Below are positions 25,256 through 36,948 of a DNA stretch of 64,000 nt, piece by piece. The stretch is from Leptodontidium sp. MPI-SDFR-AT-0119 (Eukaryota; Ascomycota; Leotiomycetes; Helotiales; Leptodontidiaceae). Position 1 is the stretch's first letter. Each line of letters begins with the position of its first letter. Location of the stretch: contig JAHLEZ010000046.1 in NCBI GenBank assembly GCA_020726505.1, forward strand, positions 62,001 to 126,000. The letters run 5' to 3'. The position numbers and the translations under genes are program-made. A model generated the notes under the pieces. It saw only the letters and a program-made list of their open reading frames with translations. It was not told where the DNA came from and ran no database searches.

Positions 25256-28200
25256 ATATACTACCGCACATTAAAATCGTTAAAATGATCGCCAAACCGA
25301 CTTCGTATTACTAAGAACTACGATTTAAGACACTTTAGTACTACAATAAACACGAAGAAGAGCTTATATAGCCCTAAGTAAGTTAGAGAGAATATTAGCC
25401 TCGCGCTATAAGAACACTTATCTCTCGGAATAAAACTTAATAAGAAACTAGCGCCCTTATAGACTACTTACTATATACGAATATATAATAAGTTTAGAAC
25501 GAGACTACTATTATTAAGCTAATAATATTTTAGGCGGCAAAAAGTAACTTCGTTTAAATAGGCCAGTTATTAGGCTTAATCCACAAGACTAGATTCTAAA
25601 ACGGCAGGTTGAACTTATAGCTTAGGCCAGAAATTCGAGTCTAACGTGTTAGACACCCTGAAGAATATAGACGTAATATACTTAGGCGCTAACTCTCGGC
25701 AATTAATAAAAAGAAAAAAAAACGACGAAGTAAGTCTATTATTCCTAGGGATAAAGCCAACAACTTACAGAGTATACTATCGGCTAATACTAAGAGCACT
25801 ATTAATAAACTAGCCTTAAACTAGTAAGTAGATTACACGATTTATATAAGGTAAGTAGAAGTCTAGGAAATCTCTTAGCGAAGAACCGACAACACGCTTT
25901 AGAATTAGAGCCGTGCTCTCTAAAACCTTAAGTCAATAACCACAAGTCAAAACTCTTAAGGACTGTCTATAATAGCTTTAGATCTAGGAATTTACTAGTT
26001 AGTACTCTCGTTAATAAGCCTAGGCAAGTCTTAAGGAAGTTCGCGATTTATTTAAAAAGATCTCTTATCACAGGCGACAGAATATAGCTAACACTAACCC
26101 CACCCCACGTATTAGAGGTTTAAGTATACTATTGGCCGACGACCCTTAGCTAGTGAACCTTTCAGGGATCGAGTGTTAGTCGACTACCCCTAATTAACTC
26201 TATTTAAAGTCTCTCGCCTACTAAGTTAAGGCCCCTTTTATATATATGTCAATACCTCTTAGTCCCTTCCCGTCAGAAAGTCTAAAAGAATAAGGACTTC
26301 TCTTGCCGTTTACTAGTATTAATAAATAAAAAGTAATATACTTCGTACTTAAAGTATTAACAGGAGACTATAAGTTATAAACAACTTTTAAATATAGTAT
26401 AATAACTCTATAACTATAATAAACTTGTAAGTAAAAGTGCCGTTATTTTAGGCTCGTATTAATATCGCTAAAGTAATAAAGACTTTATACCCTCGACCTC
26501 TAACTAAGTTCAGTAATAAGTACTAGTAATTAATTAAGGCTAAGGGGGCGACTTTAAGTGTTCTTATAAATGTTTTGTCACTACTTACTACATTATTCTA
26601 AGAGGTGTCGTTAAGTAAAACAGACAAGGATAAAGCTAATAACTTATAGAGTAATTAGTCAAGAGTCAAGTCTAGCTTCGACCTCGAGATTAACAATAAG
26701 TTCTTTAACCCTTATTAAAGAACTAAAGTAATTAAGAGACCTTAATTATAACTGAACTACTATTCCGAGAAGATCTCTAGTTAATAAGACCCCATAGTAT
26801 ACTATCTTATACTTAGTTACTATTAGCTTAATAGTACTTACGTTAACTAAACTCTTTTGCCCCTAGAAAGCTTAGCTATTTTAAAGACCCTCTATTAGCT
26901 TTAATAATAAGAGGTGACTTACTTTTATAAAGAGAAGGGGCCATTTTTACTATACTAAGAACCAAGAACCTATTATAGCCTCCTAACCCTGCTCGACGTA
27001 TTACGACCGTTAGTTTGCTTACTCCTCCCGGCTTTTTACTATAAACCTTCGAAGTTAGCGGATCTAGCCTCCACCCTATTTAACTAACTAATTAATAAGA
27101 GACTAGCGGAATAATACTACTTATCTTTAATAGTGTGACTTGCGTAAGTATAATAAGAGTGTATTTATAGAGGGACTTAAAAGTTACTTAGTGACTTATT
27201 ACTAAGGGAAGATTAATACGGCGTGACACGCACGTTTTAGCTTAAGGGATAAAGTTTAATATAAGTAGTCGCACGAAGTAGCCTTAATTCTTATTAGTTT
27301 ACGAACCTAAAGAAGACAGATAGTATTATTTCCTTGACTTATAGAGAGAATATAAGTACTAGCGCTACGAAGAGGTTAAACAGTTTAATACTTAACTAAA
27401 TAACGTCAAGGTAAAGTCTTAGAGTTCACTTTAATTACTTCTTAAAACACAAGTTAAGGATTAAAGACTGTGGCGGTACTTCAAATCGCCGTGAGGAATG
27501 TGTTAGTATAATCTATAAATAGCTAGCTAAGTACAAGAGAAGAGATAAGAGTATAACTCACGAAGTTAAGACGCGTTAAGACCTCTATAGTATTGACTTT
27601 TAGTATTAAAGCTAAGAGCGCTTAGGCTGAGATAAAGCGAACTGATCTTAGTGGCACCTCTAAGGTGGCTGACAATAAAAGACTCTCCTTGAAGACCTAC
27701 GACGATTTAGTAGAGCTTAAATAGTATTATAAAAGGTCAACTTACCGCGTTAAGGCGACTTGACTTCACACTGAAGTTATTTAGAGATCGAGGTGCGGGA
27801 AAGCTAAGTAGAGACTATATACAAGTTAACGCAAGTGTTACAGAAGAAGTTACTATTTAGTAAGAAGGAAGTAAGTAAGTAAGGAAAGCTCTCTACTACG
27901 TCACCTCTACGACTAAGCAACAGCGAAGTTAAAGGTACTAAGCTCTAATGGCGCGCTAAAGTTAATAGTAAAGGCCAAGGTTATTGTCCTAAAGGTACCA
28001 AATATAGAGAAGTTAGCGGCAGAGAGACCTCTAAAGATACTAGAGTCATAATAACTAAAGTCGTCTTTAAATAGAAGGAGATCTTGCCTTAGTAGTATAG
28101 AAAAGTAATAGTGAAGTCGATCTTAACATAAGCTTAGTAGGGAAGTTTACTTTCTTTAGAAGTATTATAACGAGAAAAGGTATAAGAGGTATTATTTAAT

Positions 28201-28496
28201 TAATAGAAAGAAGGAGGAAAAAGATTAAGACGCGTTGAGGTACTTTATAGAGAGAATAATATTAAGGAGAGATTATTATATTTAGAGAGTTAAAGTTAGA
28301 AGGTTAATAAGGGAGAACTAGCCTTATATAGAGGGGCAAGAAGGTACTAAGCGAGACGATTATTTGTTTTAAAGGTGACAGGTCAACTATCACGGGACTT
28401 TATATACACTAGTTATATAACATCCTACTGACGATTTAAGACGCTTTAATTAGTTGTTTACTTCTTTTTAGTATATATTACTCGAGGGCGAGCAAA

Positions 28497-28515
28497 GTCT
28501 TTGAAAGGGGGGACG
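28497..28515 (+). repeat. Polypurine tract before the 3' LTR of Gypsy copy 2
   Basis: GTCTTTGAAA followed by six G and ACG, immediately before the LTR start at 28,518. Confidence 0.6.
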
Positions 28516-28517
28516 TA

Positions 28518-28797
28518 TGTAGTGGGGACAGCCCCTGATTTCTTTTGTCACATGACTGCGCTAGTCCTTTGTATATATAAGGAGCTAACACTTGACTATA
28601 GAACGTTAAGAACGTAACACTAGATATATTTTATTTATTAAAACCTTTTCCCTCCCCTCCTTTACTAATTCGTACTCTTTAGATATGTAATATCTTTAGA
28701 TTTAATTAATTTATTATTTATAGAGCCTAGAATCTCCTCTAGTGGCTCGCTATATACTACCCTCTTGTTGTGTAGATTAGGGTTCGTCCCTCCCACA
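28518..28797 (+). repeat. 3' LTR of Gypsy copy 2 (280 bp)
   Basis: Starts TGTAGTGGGGACAG, ends CCTCCCACA, with a TATATATAAGG box inside. It is the same length as the LTR of copy 1 and differs from it mainly by transitions. Confidence 0.72.
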
Positions 28798-29299
28798 TTA
28801 TTAGTATTAATAGAGCTCTGGCTCTTACTCTTAAAGAAGAGGCTTTAGCCGCTCGTATTAACGAGCTTTATAATATGATTAGAAGTACCTTAGCTACTTT
28901 AGCTAGGGAAGTTTGGGGCTTGTTACTTAGAGATGATTAAGCTGCTCTCTTTTTGTAAGGCGAGGCTTAAGAACTTTTAAACAACTAAGTGTCCTTTTGT
29001 AATTTACTTACGTTACTTTTGTTATAAAAACGAACAGCCGTTAAGAGTAATTAAATCTTTTAAATGCCGTGAATTTTTAAATGCCGTGAATTTCACCCCT
29101 AAGTTCAGTTACTCTCTAAGTAAATGAAATAACAAGAGAATTTATAAGGGAATAACAAATAAATAAGAAAATACCCTTATAATAAAGGAAAAGTAAAGAA
29201 CGTGTGTAAAGACTTACTTTAAAGCGAGGGCTCTATAGTAAGTTACTCTAGTTGAACACGAATATCTACTAAGTTAATAAGAGTAACAAAATTCTCAAA
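28798..29299. other. Spacer with a short undamaged-looking coding remnant
   Basis: The first 150 bases read on the plus strand as an open stretch ending in a stop after residues REVWGLLLRDD. It has fewer RIP-type changes than its surroundings, but I do not recognise it. At 29,059-29,093 a 17-base word (TTAAATGCCGTGAATTT) occurs twice in tandem. Nothing else is identifiable. Confidence 0.35.
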
Positions 29300-32200
29300 T
29301 TTCTGTCGAGAGAGGTTTTTTATAAGTCTATTAGCGGGTATATAACCCGTAAGTAAATATTCGACTAAAAAAGTGCCCTTTTAAAACTCTTGGCGTAATT
29401 ATATATTCTAAATATTAACGTGGCGTAGCTTAGTAGAGATACACTAATTTTCCCCAACGATTAATCGTATTATTTACTAATTATTACAAAAGATCCTCTA
29501 AATTTCCTTTAACTTAAGACGTAGCTCTTAAAAGAAACACTACAAAGCCATAATCTCCTTAGCCGTACACTTAATACCTAAAAGCTTAGCCTATATAGTC
29601 GAGGTAGTAACTGTATCTTATAAGGCCGCTCTCTATAAGATTAAACTTTTAAAAAGTATTATAATATAACTATTAAAAGAACACTTAATATCGAGATTGT
29701 TTATAAATAAAGTATCTAAAGTTATAATAAGCTAAGAGTCGCGCAGCTTATAACTATAAGTAATCGCCAAAAATCGGGTTCTAAAGAGGTAACGAATAGT
29801 CTAGTTAACTGCCGTAAGGTACTCTAAAGAGGGGTTAATTAAAAAGTAAGAAAGTCTTAAAACTACAAATGTAACGTTTATACACAATATAATTACTGTA
29901 TAAAGCACTAAGCTAACCTTCTCTTAATACTCCTTAATTTAAGCCGGGGTTACTTGCCCTTAATTCTTTAGTAGCTCAACTTAAGGTAATAGAGTACTTA
30001 GACAATTTCTATCTACTAAATTAAATCATAGAATAACCTTTTCGATATAAGTGTCGTGTACTAAAGAAATAGTCTTTACTTAACGATCTCTAATAATACG
30101 AACACTTAAAAACCACTCTATTAGTTCACCTCTAGTAAGCTCGTATACTATACACAAACTATTAATTATAGGTTGAGCGTCTTCAAGAGCTAAAGCGTAG
30201 TATAACACTTAAATATCGTCGACATAGAAGATGACAAAGACTGAACGTTACTTGTTCATAAAGATATAAGGCTCCTTCTTACAGGGGATCAACCTTAACT
30301 TTGACAAGGTTCTGGTAAAGTCTCCGTATTATAGTACTAGCGAGTCTTTAAGTTTATAAAATACACGATTAACCTTTATTACTATGTCGTCTTATTTAAA
30401 TCCGTCTAATAAGTAATAACGTATATAAGCACTCGATTCGCTTCGTTTAGCATTAATAAAGGCGTTAATAATATTAAATTAGATTATCTCTGAGTCAAAT
30501 TAAGCTGCTATTATTATAGCGGTTTTAAAAGAATAAGTAACTAAGGTGGCCGTATATATTAAGAGAATTAACGTTTCGGGTTATAAATCCCCTTTAATAA
30601 TAACTCGCGAGCGATACTTAGTTAAATACTCTAAAGAATCGACCTTAGCGTGAAATACTTATTTTAATAGTATTAGTTATTTAGTAGTGAAGCTTTATTT
30701 AATAACTCTCTAGTAGTTACGCGACTTTAAGTTAGTGATTTCCTTGATTACGTCGGCTTAGAAGTGCTCTCTTAGAGGGTGATCTTTAAGGTCTCTCTAA
30801 TTTAATAAGTCCTTTAGTAATTAGGATTAGTGTATTCGTAGGAGATTAACTAGTTATCGAATTTCGACATTTTTAAGAATAAATACTAAGATAATAGCGT
30901 GGACTACGCTTAAGTCTTTCCCGTCTCTTTACACTAGTTCTTGACTAGGCTAGAAAGTCCCTAGAAAATCCTCTAAATACTCACGGTTGCTCAATAAGTT
31001 CAACGATTCCGTAATTAGCTTTTTAATAGTTATTATATAAACGCTTTGATTTAATTTCGTTATCTTACTACTAACTCGAGTCTTTTAATTGTCGCTAGTT
31101 ACTTAATCTTTTACCCTCTTCTTTTATAAAGGTTTAAGTAAGTTATTGTTAGTTAGGGCTAAAAGTAGTAAGTGTTATTTTATACTTAATTTTTCCCTTG
31201 AGTCTAACGAGTTAAGATACTTCTTATACTTTATTACTTAAGGCGGAGCTTTTAATTACTTAGGGCCAGTACCTTAAGTACTCCCCGACACTTAAGACCG
31301 CGCTCTTAGTCGTGTGGCCCTTAAGAGTATATAACAACTTGTGATATTAATTAGCGCTTAACTCTTATATCTCTCTTAAAGTTTAGTACGCCACGTAAGA
31401 CATCTCTCCTAGTTGTGTTTTAAGATACTAACTGTCTTGATTTATTAACTTGTTTTAAGACTTAATTAGAGTGCTCGTAAATAAAAAATCTAGTATTCTT
31501 CTTTAATTATTTTACCCTCGAGTTTTTATTAACGAGTTCTATTAATCCTGACTTTTCTAAAAGTAGTATTAATTACTTTACCCCTATAGTTAAAAGCTCA
31601 ATCGAAGGCTGTGGTACCCCCGAGGTTATAAACTCAGTAGTTTTTATAAAACTCATTACTTAGTTTAGTTATTCCTTTTTTAAGGTAATACTTATTATTG
31701 ATTTTAGTATATTAAGTGCGCTTAGTCGATTAATTATATCGGTTTTAGCGTCCTAGGGTCCCTCCTCTTCGTCTAGTATTTTAGTAAGATCTCTTAATAT
31801 TAAGCGCGGCTAATTAACCGCTCTCTTTACGTTTAGAGAGCCCGAATAAAAGAGGGATTTGTTAAAAGTAACGTTCCGAGTTACTATTACACGTTATAAT
31901 TAAGGTACTTAAACCTTATATATATTAGACGAAACGTATCCTACTAGGTATCCAAGGTACGCTCTTAGGTTAACCTTGAATACTCTCTTTTATTAAAGAA
32001 CCTCTCGGTCCTTAATTATAAGATAGGCTTTATAGCCGTACGCCTATATATTACTCTAGTTAAGTCGTATATTAGTATTAAGCTTTTAAATAAGCTTAGG
32101 GTCGTAATACCGAAAATATTGCTTAAACTAGGCATAGAAGATCTCATTTAAACTCTTAAAGCCTTTCCGAATAACCGGACTTATATTATAAAGAGTAATT

Positions 32201-34900
32201 GCCGTTATAATTACTTTTGTCTATAATTCCTTTAGTAAGTTTACTAAAAGGCGTATCTTAATAGACTTTTCGATAATTTCCTTACTTACGCACTTAGCTC
32301 CTTTATTAAGTTAGTGTATATACGAAGGGGTACCCTTAATATTAATACTATTCTTTATATATTATTTTTCGTACTCGGTTAATTTATTAATTCTTATAAC
32401 TAAGGTATTATTATTTTAGCGTATTTTATAAATCGAGAGTCTAAATTAACGTCTCGTTTATGCCTTAAATAGTTTAAGAGCTCTTAAGACGGCGATTAAC
32501 CCTTTGTTTTTTAAAAGTTATTTATAAAATTTCTTATTATATTAGTCTTTAACTAATAAGAGTTAATTATTCTTATTAAATCTAACGGGGAAGTCGAATA
32601 AGTCTTAAGAAATATAATAAAAAGGCCGGGTAGCTGTTCTCTCCGAAGGTCTTCGACTAATGACTTGTTACGCGACAGTTAGAGAGTACTCTTTATACTT
32701 AATTTAAGTAGTGCCTAAGATCTCGATATTACGCGTATTTTTAACTAAATTCTCTAACGCTTCCTTCCTTAGGTGTCTTGCCCGTAAGTACTATAACTTA
32801 GCGTCGTCTAGCCGCGGTCTCAAATATCGTCGACTTAATTAAAAGCCTTGCCGGATGCTTTTTTAAAGCGTGGGGAATATTAAAAAGGTATAAGTTAGGT
32901 GAATTAAGAAGTTAGGAGTTATTGTGGGAGCTAAAGAGTAGTTAAAAGGCTTATATTTAAAGAAAGTTAAATTAAACTGTCGCTCTAATTACTTTAATAT
33001 AATACTCTTCTTAGTTAATCCCACGTGTAACGTGTAATCTAACTTATTATATTAAACTTTAGCCTTTAATAAACGAGCTTTTGAAATAATATTAATATTA
33101 AATCCTTTAATAATAGCGACGTTAAAAAGCCTTAAGTCCTTAGTATTTAGTCTATTAGGGCTATAAAGAGCACCCTTAAAGACACAAGTACTTTGGCCCT
33201 TAATTATAAGGCTCGATGTTTTAGCTTTAATACTATTGTCGTTAGTTGATTTAATAAAGGTCCTAAGCTCTAATAAAGTAACCGAGTTAACTAAATGAGT
33301 GGTAACGCCGTTATTAAGTAAGGTGCTCTTTAAGAGTGGGTGTCGATTTATATTAATAGTAGTATAAATATCAGAGGTGGCGAGGGCCTTGTTAAATAAC
33401 TCTGGACTAATTACATAAGTATTAATACTACCGGGATACTTCAGTAGCTTTGAGGCTTTTACTAAGGTTATCAGAGAAGACGAGGAGTTTTTAAAGGTTG
33501 TTCCTTTAATAATTTCCTTTACTATTACTTGTTTTTACCCTTTCTTGCCGATTACTTATTTAAAGTCGGGAAACTCCTTTTTAAGCTTAATTCGGGTTTC
33601 CTTAATTTCCTTTATAAATAGTAAGTTACGTAATTTGTCCCTAATTAAGCCGTCGTAGTAATATCGAAGTCTATAACACTCGATCGCTTTGTATCGGTGA
33701 GAGCTTACTTTATAAGGGCAAGTGTTAAGCGAGGTATTTAGCGAAGGAGTCCTTAGTATTAGTAGTACTCTTAAAGTATCTAATCTCCCTCTAAGTATAA
33801 TATATAATCTAATTATTTTATTTCTTTCAGTAGCCGTAAGAGACTCTTTATTAAGCGCCGATAACTAATTAACATATTAAAGTAACGTGTACTTGTAAAT
33901 AACTCTAAGAGTATTATCTTTGAGGACCTTAAATAGTCGTTCGCGAGCTTATTTAGGTGCGAGCTTCTCTTGTATTACCTTAATGAAGTTAATGATTATT
34001 AAGGGGCCCTTGACGTCTAAAATATCGTATAATAAAGCATCTTAATAAGCTAATCGTTACTTTTAAATCTATACCTTAGGATTAACTTGTCTTGTTTTGA
34101 CGATTTCGAGCTTCTTTTTATATTTAGCTTGAGCTTTAGTAATATTACTTGTTTCTAAAGGAGTATAGTCTCTCTTTAATACCTTAAGGAGTATCTGTAG
34201 AGTCTAAGATTGTAGGTTGTTTAGTTCGTCCGTTATCTTGTCAAGTTACTTTTTTGCTCTCTATTCCTCCTTAATCTTATACTCTCGAACAGCACTCTAG
34301 TAAATCGAAGGATTAACTATCTCTTAAATCTACTTATATACTACTTTATAAGCCCGAGCCTTTTCCGACTATTATACGTGTTTTATAATATACTCCCTCA
34401 TTAGGGCAATATATATTAGAGTAACTATAGTAACGTTAGATAATATAAGAGGTATTATACTTAGTTTAGGTTCCTTAAGTTCGAGTGCTCGTTAGTCTTT
34501 ATTTCACTTTACTTACTTAAAGTTGAAATCGAGAGCCTTTTTGTCTTATTATGCCTTTACTTAATTAATCGTTTGTACTTAAGGCTCGTTTTCGAGGATA
34601 TTTGGAGTGACTAGTAGCTGTAGATCAACTAAAGTCTATACCTTGTAAAAGATATAAAAGAATTTAAAGGCTTAATACTATAGGGTCCAGGTTTGCTTAT
34701 TATAATTAAGCGGCGTTCGATTATTAGAAGAGGAGACTGAAGTTAAGTCTACTATAGCGAAGAGAGGGTTACTTTCTTAAGGGTTTAATAGATTTATTAA
34801 AGAAGAGAAGAGAATATTAAGTATAAGTGCTTAATTTACCCTTTTTTAGAGAGGTTAAAGGAAAAATAATAATATAAACTACACTTATTAATAAGTAGAA
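29300..34900 (-). mobile_element. Ty1/Copia LTR retrotransposon relic, RIP-degraded
   Basis: Read on the minus strand, domains follow Copia order from right to left. A gag-like cysteine/histidine knuckle lies near 33,661-33,720. A damaged protease region with an NNGVTTHLV word (from an expected DSGAT-like site) lies near 33,275-33,345. The integrase C-terminal GYLVGY word is at about 31,924-31,965. The reverse transcriptase box FYVDDI, typical of Copia, is at about 30,211-30,240, and RNase H is presumably at 29,450-30,000. There are many stops and very high AT. I could not find matching LTR pairs, so both ends are approximate. Confidence 0.75.
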
Positions 34901-35095
34901 AACGCTAACGTTATTTATTACTTATTAATCTTACGTTAATAGCTTTACTTAAATTTATAAAGTATAAAAGGAAGAATACTAACTTAATAGCTTCGTTACG
35001 GGGCTTATAATTGTAGTACAAAAGTAAAGTAAAGCCTTATAATTAACGTAAGGAGAATTAAAGTGCTTGATTATTATCTAGAATACATAAGGAAA

Positions 35096-35120
35096 TCAGG
35101 GGAACACGTTGTTCTCCTGA
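35096..35120. other. Inverted repeat, 11-bp arms with 3-base loop
   Basis: TCAGGGGAACA and TGTTCTCCTGA pair at all but one position (G against T). It lies in a small stretch (about 35,090-35,240) that is less AT-rich than its surroundings, between the Copia relic and the gag fragment. It could be an element terminus; the role is unknown. Confidence 0.4.
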
Positions 35121-35269
35121 AAGCGGTATAACATAGTAGAAACCATATCCAGCGTAGCGCACAGCTAACCGAGCATCAGCCCGTGCCTGTACGACATAAA
35201 GCTTAAGAGTTAAGTCGGCGAGACGCTAGCAGTAGGTCGTATAAAAACATTTAATTTCGGGGTGTCATC

Positions 35270-36705
35270 GAATACCGCAATCTTAGCTTACTTTTGGCGG
35301 TAGTTATTTATATTTATAAGGGCATCCCTTCGTTTTATATTAAGCTAGTGAGACTTAACGATTAGCTTATTAAAACGGTTAATATTAATAAAGACTCGCT
35401 AGTTAAAGTACGGCTAAATAAGTATATTTAATAACTATTTTAGTTGATTATAGTTCTTTATATACGATTGCTTTAGGTCGTAATACTTAAGGAACTTCCG
35501 ACTAATTAAGACGTTAGTGTTTCTTAGGTTAGTTACTAAGAAAGGGAAGTTAATTCGCCGGCGGTTAATTATTAACGTAAATAAGACGGCCGTATTAATT
35601 GGCTTGCCTTTCTTACTATTAAAGCTAGTTAAGACAATTAGTTAAGGAAGGGATATAAAAGAAATATTAAATTATTTAACGAATTAGTATATAAAAGAGG
35701 TTTTAATAGCACCGAAAATATTCGCTTTGTTATTAATATATATAAGTGTCTTAGTAAAGAATCTATTTCTTCTTAGTTTAATACTAATTAAGAATTATTG
35801 TCTTTTAATAAGAGCACGGAAATTAAATACTAAGTCCTTTTATAAGTTATAGCTTATATTAAGGTGTAAGTCTTTACTACGGCCTAAGAGTTTTTTAAAA
35901 GCTTATTAGTTTTTAAATCTTCGTTAACGACTAGCTCAGAAATTAACTTATCGAAAGCCTAGTCTTTACGGCGCTTAAGACAGTCGCTAGCCTAATAGCC
36001 GGTCTTACTATAATATAAGTAAGTGTCGGAAGAGACATCCCTAAGTGTAAGAGGGGGTATAAGAGTCTTAAGTTAACGTAAGATAGGCGAGGGGAAGGGC
36101 GTGCGCTAGCGAATATCCAACGATTATTTTAGAATTAGTAATCTTTATACGTGAGAAGTAAGGGTAAGTAAAATAAAACGCTAATTATCCTTTTCTTAAA
36201 ATACCGCGTGAGTTATTAAAGCTAGTGTTATTAAAAGAGACTCGAGGGGCCTCGCGGGTAGCGGTAATATCTTATTTATTAGCTCGTCCGGTAATAATAT
36301 TTCGTAACTCGCGGTCTAAGACGGCTAAGAATTCGTCGAGAGCCGTATAGTCTTCGGCGAATTTATACTTTTTAGTTTAAATGTCGTACTTAAGTTTATT
36401 CGAGACTTTCTCGCACACGTCGTCGAACTAGCAGGCAAGTGAGATCTTTTTAGTAGTCGTATACGTCGTGAACTTTATACGAAACTTATTATATATTATA
36501 TTACTTATTTATAGTTAATTATACTTGAGCTTAATTACTTATACTTGGTTATAATTAAAGAATCGCTAGTCTAAAGCTTTTAAGACATCGACGGCTTTAT
36601 TAAAGTCTCCGGCGAAGTCGGGATCTATTTATTAAAGGATAATAATCTTAGCCTCTCCCTTTATATACTTAAAGTAAATATAAACCTACGATTCGTTAGT
36701 AAAGA

Positions 36706-36707
<2 letters not shown>
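35270..36707 (-). mobile_element. Gag fragment of an LTR retrotransposon, RIP-degraded
   Basis: On the minus strand this region reads as a retroviral-type gag with stops. Near 35,990-36,030 it carries a damaged CCHC knuckle (pattern YYYSKTGY...ASDCLKRR, with Cys and His changed to Tyr, as RIP would do). The protein runs from the LINE B poly-A end toward lower coordinates. The knuckle type suggests Ty3/Gypsy, but the sequence is not obviously one of the two Gypsy copies above. It is cut at 36,708 by LINE B. Confidence 0.6.

Positions 36708-36749
<42 letters not shown>
36708..36749 (-). repeat. Poly-A tail of LINE copy B (42 A on the minus strand)
   Basis: An uninterrupted run of 42 T on the plus strand, directly joined to the 3' UTR end shared with copy A. 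Confidence 0.95.
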
Positions 36750-36948
36750 CCTTTTAACGTGCTGTATTAGTTAGAAACTATGTAGCACGGCTAGTCTACT
36801 AGCGTGGCTAATTATTATATACAAAATTCAGTTCGAATTAGACTGCGACTGTACATTTGGGAACATTCTCCCTATAACTTATAAGAAAATTAAAATCAAA
36901 AAAACAAAGGAAATAACTAAATGAAAGTACAAATTAAGGCCTAATAGC

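Larger units (their letters stand above)
17076..28797 (+). mobile_element. Ty3/Gypsy LTR retrotransposon, copy 2, RIP-degraded
   Basis: The element is cut on the left by the LINE A tail. The first 0.8 kb has no recognisable coding content and may be leader sequence. A gag-like frame is discernible at about 17,950-19,150 in spite of stops. Then come RT (damaged FLDD box near 22,431-22,458, followed by an EHI...LERLKRV region), RNase H, and integrase with a zinc region near 23,830 and the DDMSKWAEA-type core near 24,036. The 3.2 kb extra region and a 3' LTR complete it. A 5' LTR matching the 3' LTR is not seen near 17,076. Stops and transitions throughout mark it as inactive. Confidence 0.85.

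Noticed and set aside
9222..28797. The LTRs at 9,222 and 28,518 as the two LTRs of one provirus
   Set aside because: The sequence after 9,501 is internal pol, not leader and primer site. Each LTR is better explained as the 3' LTR of its own copy.
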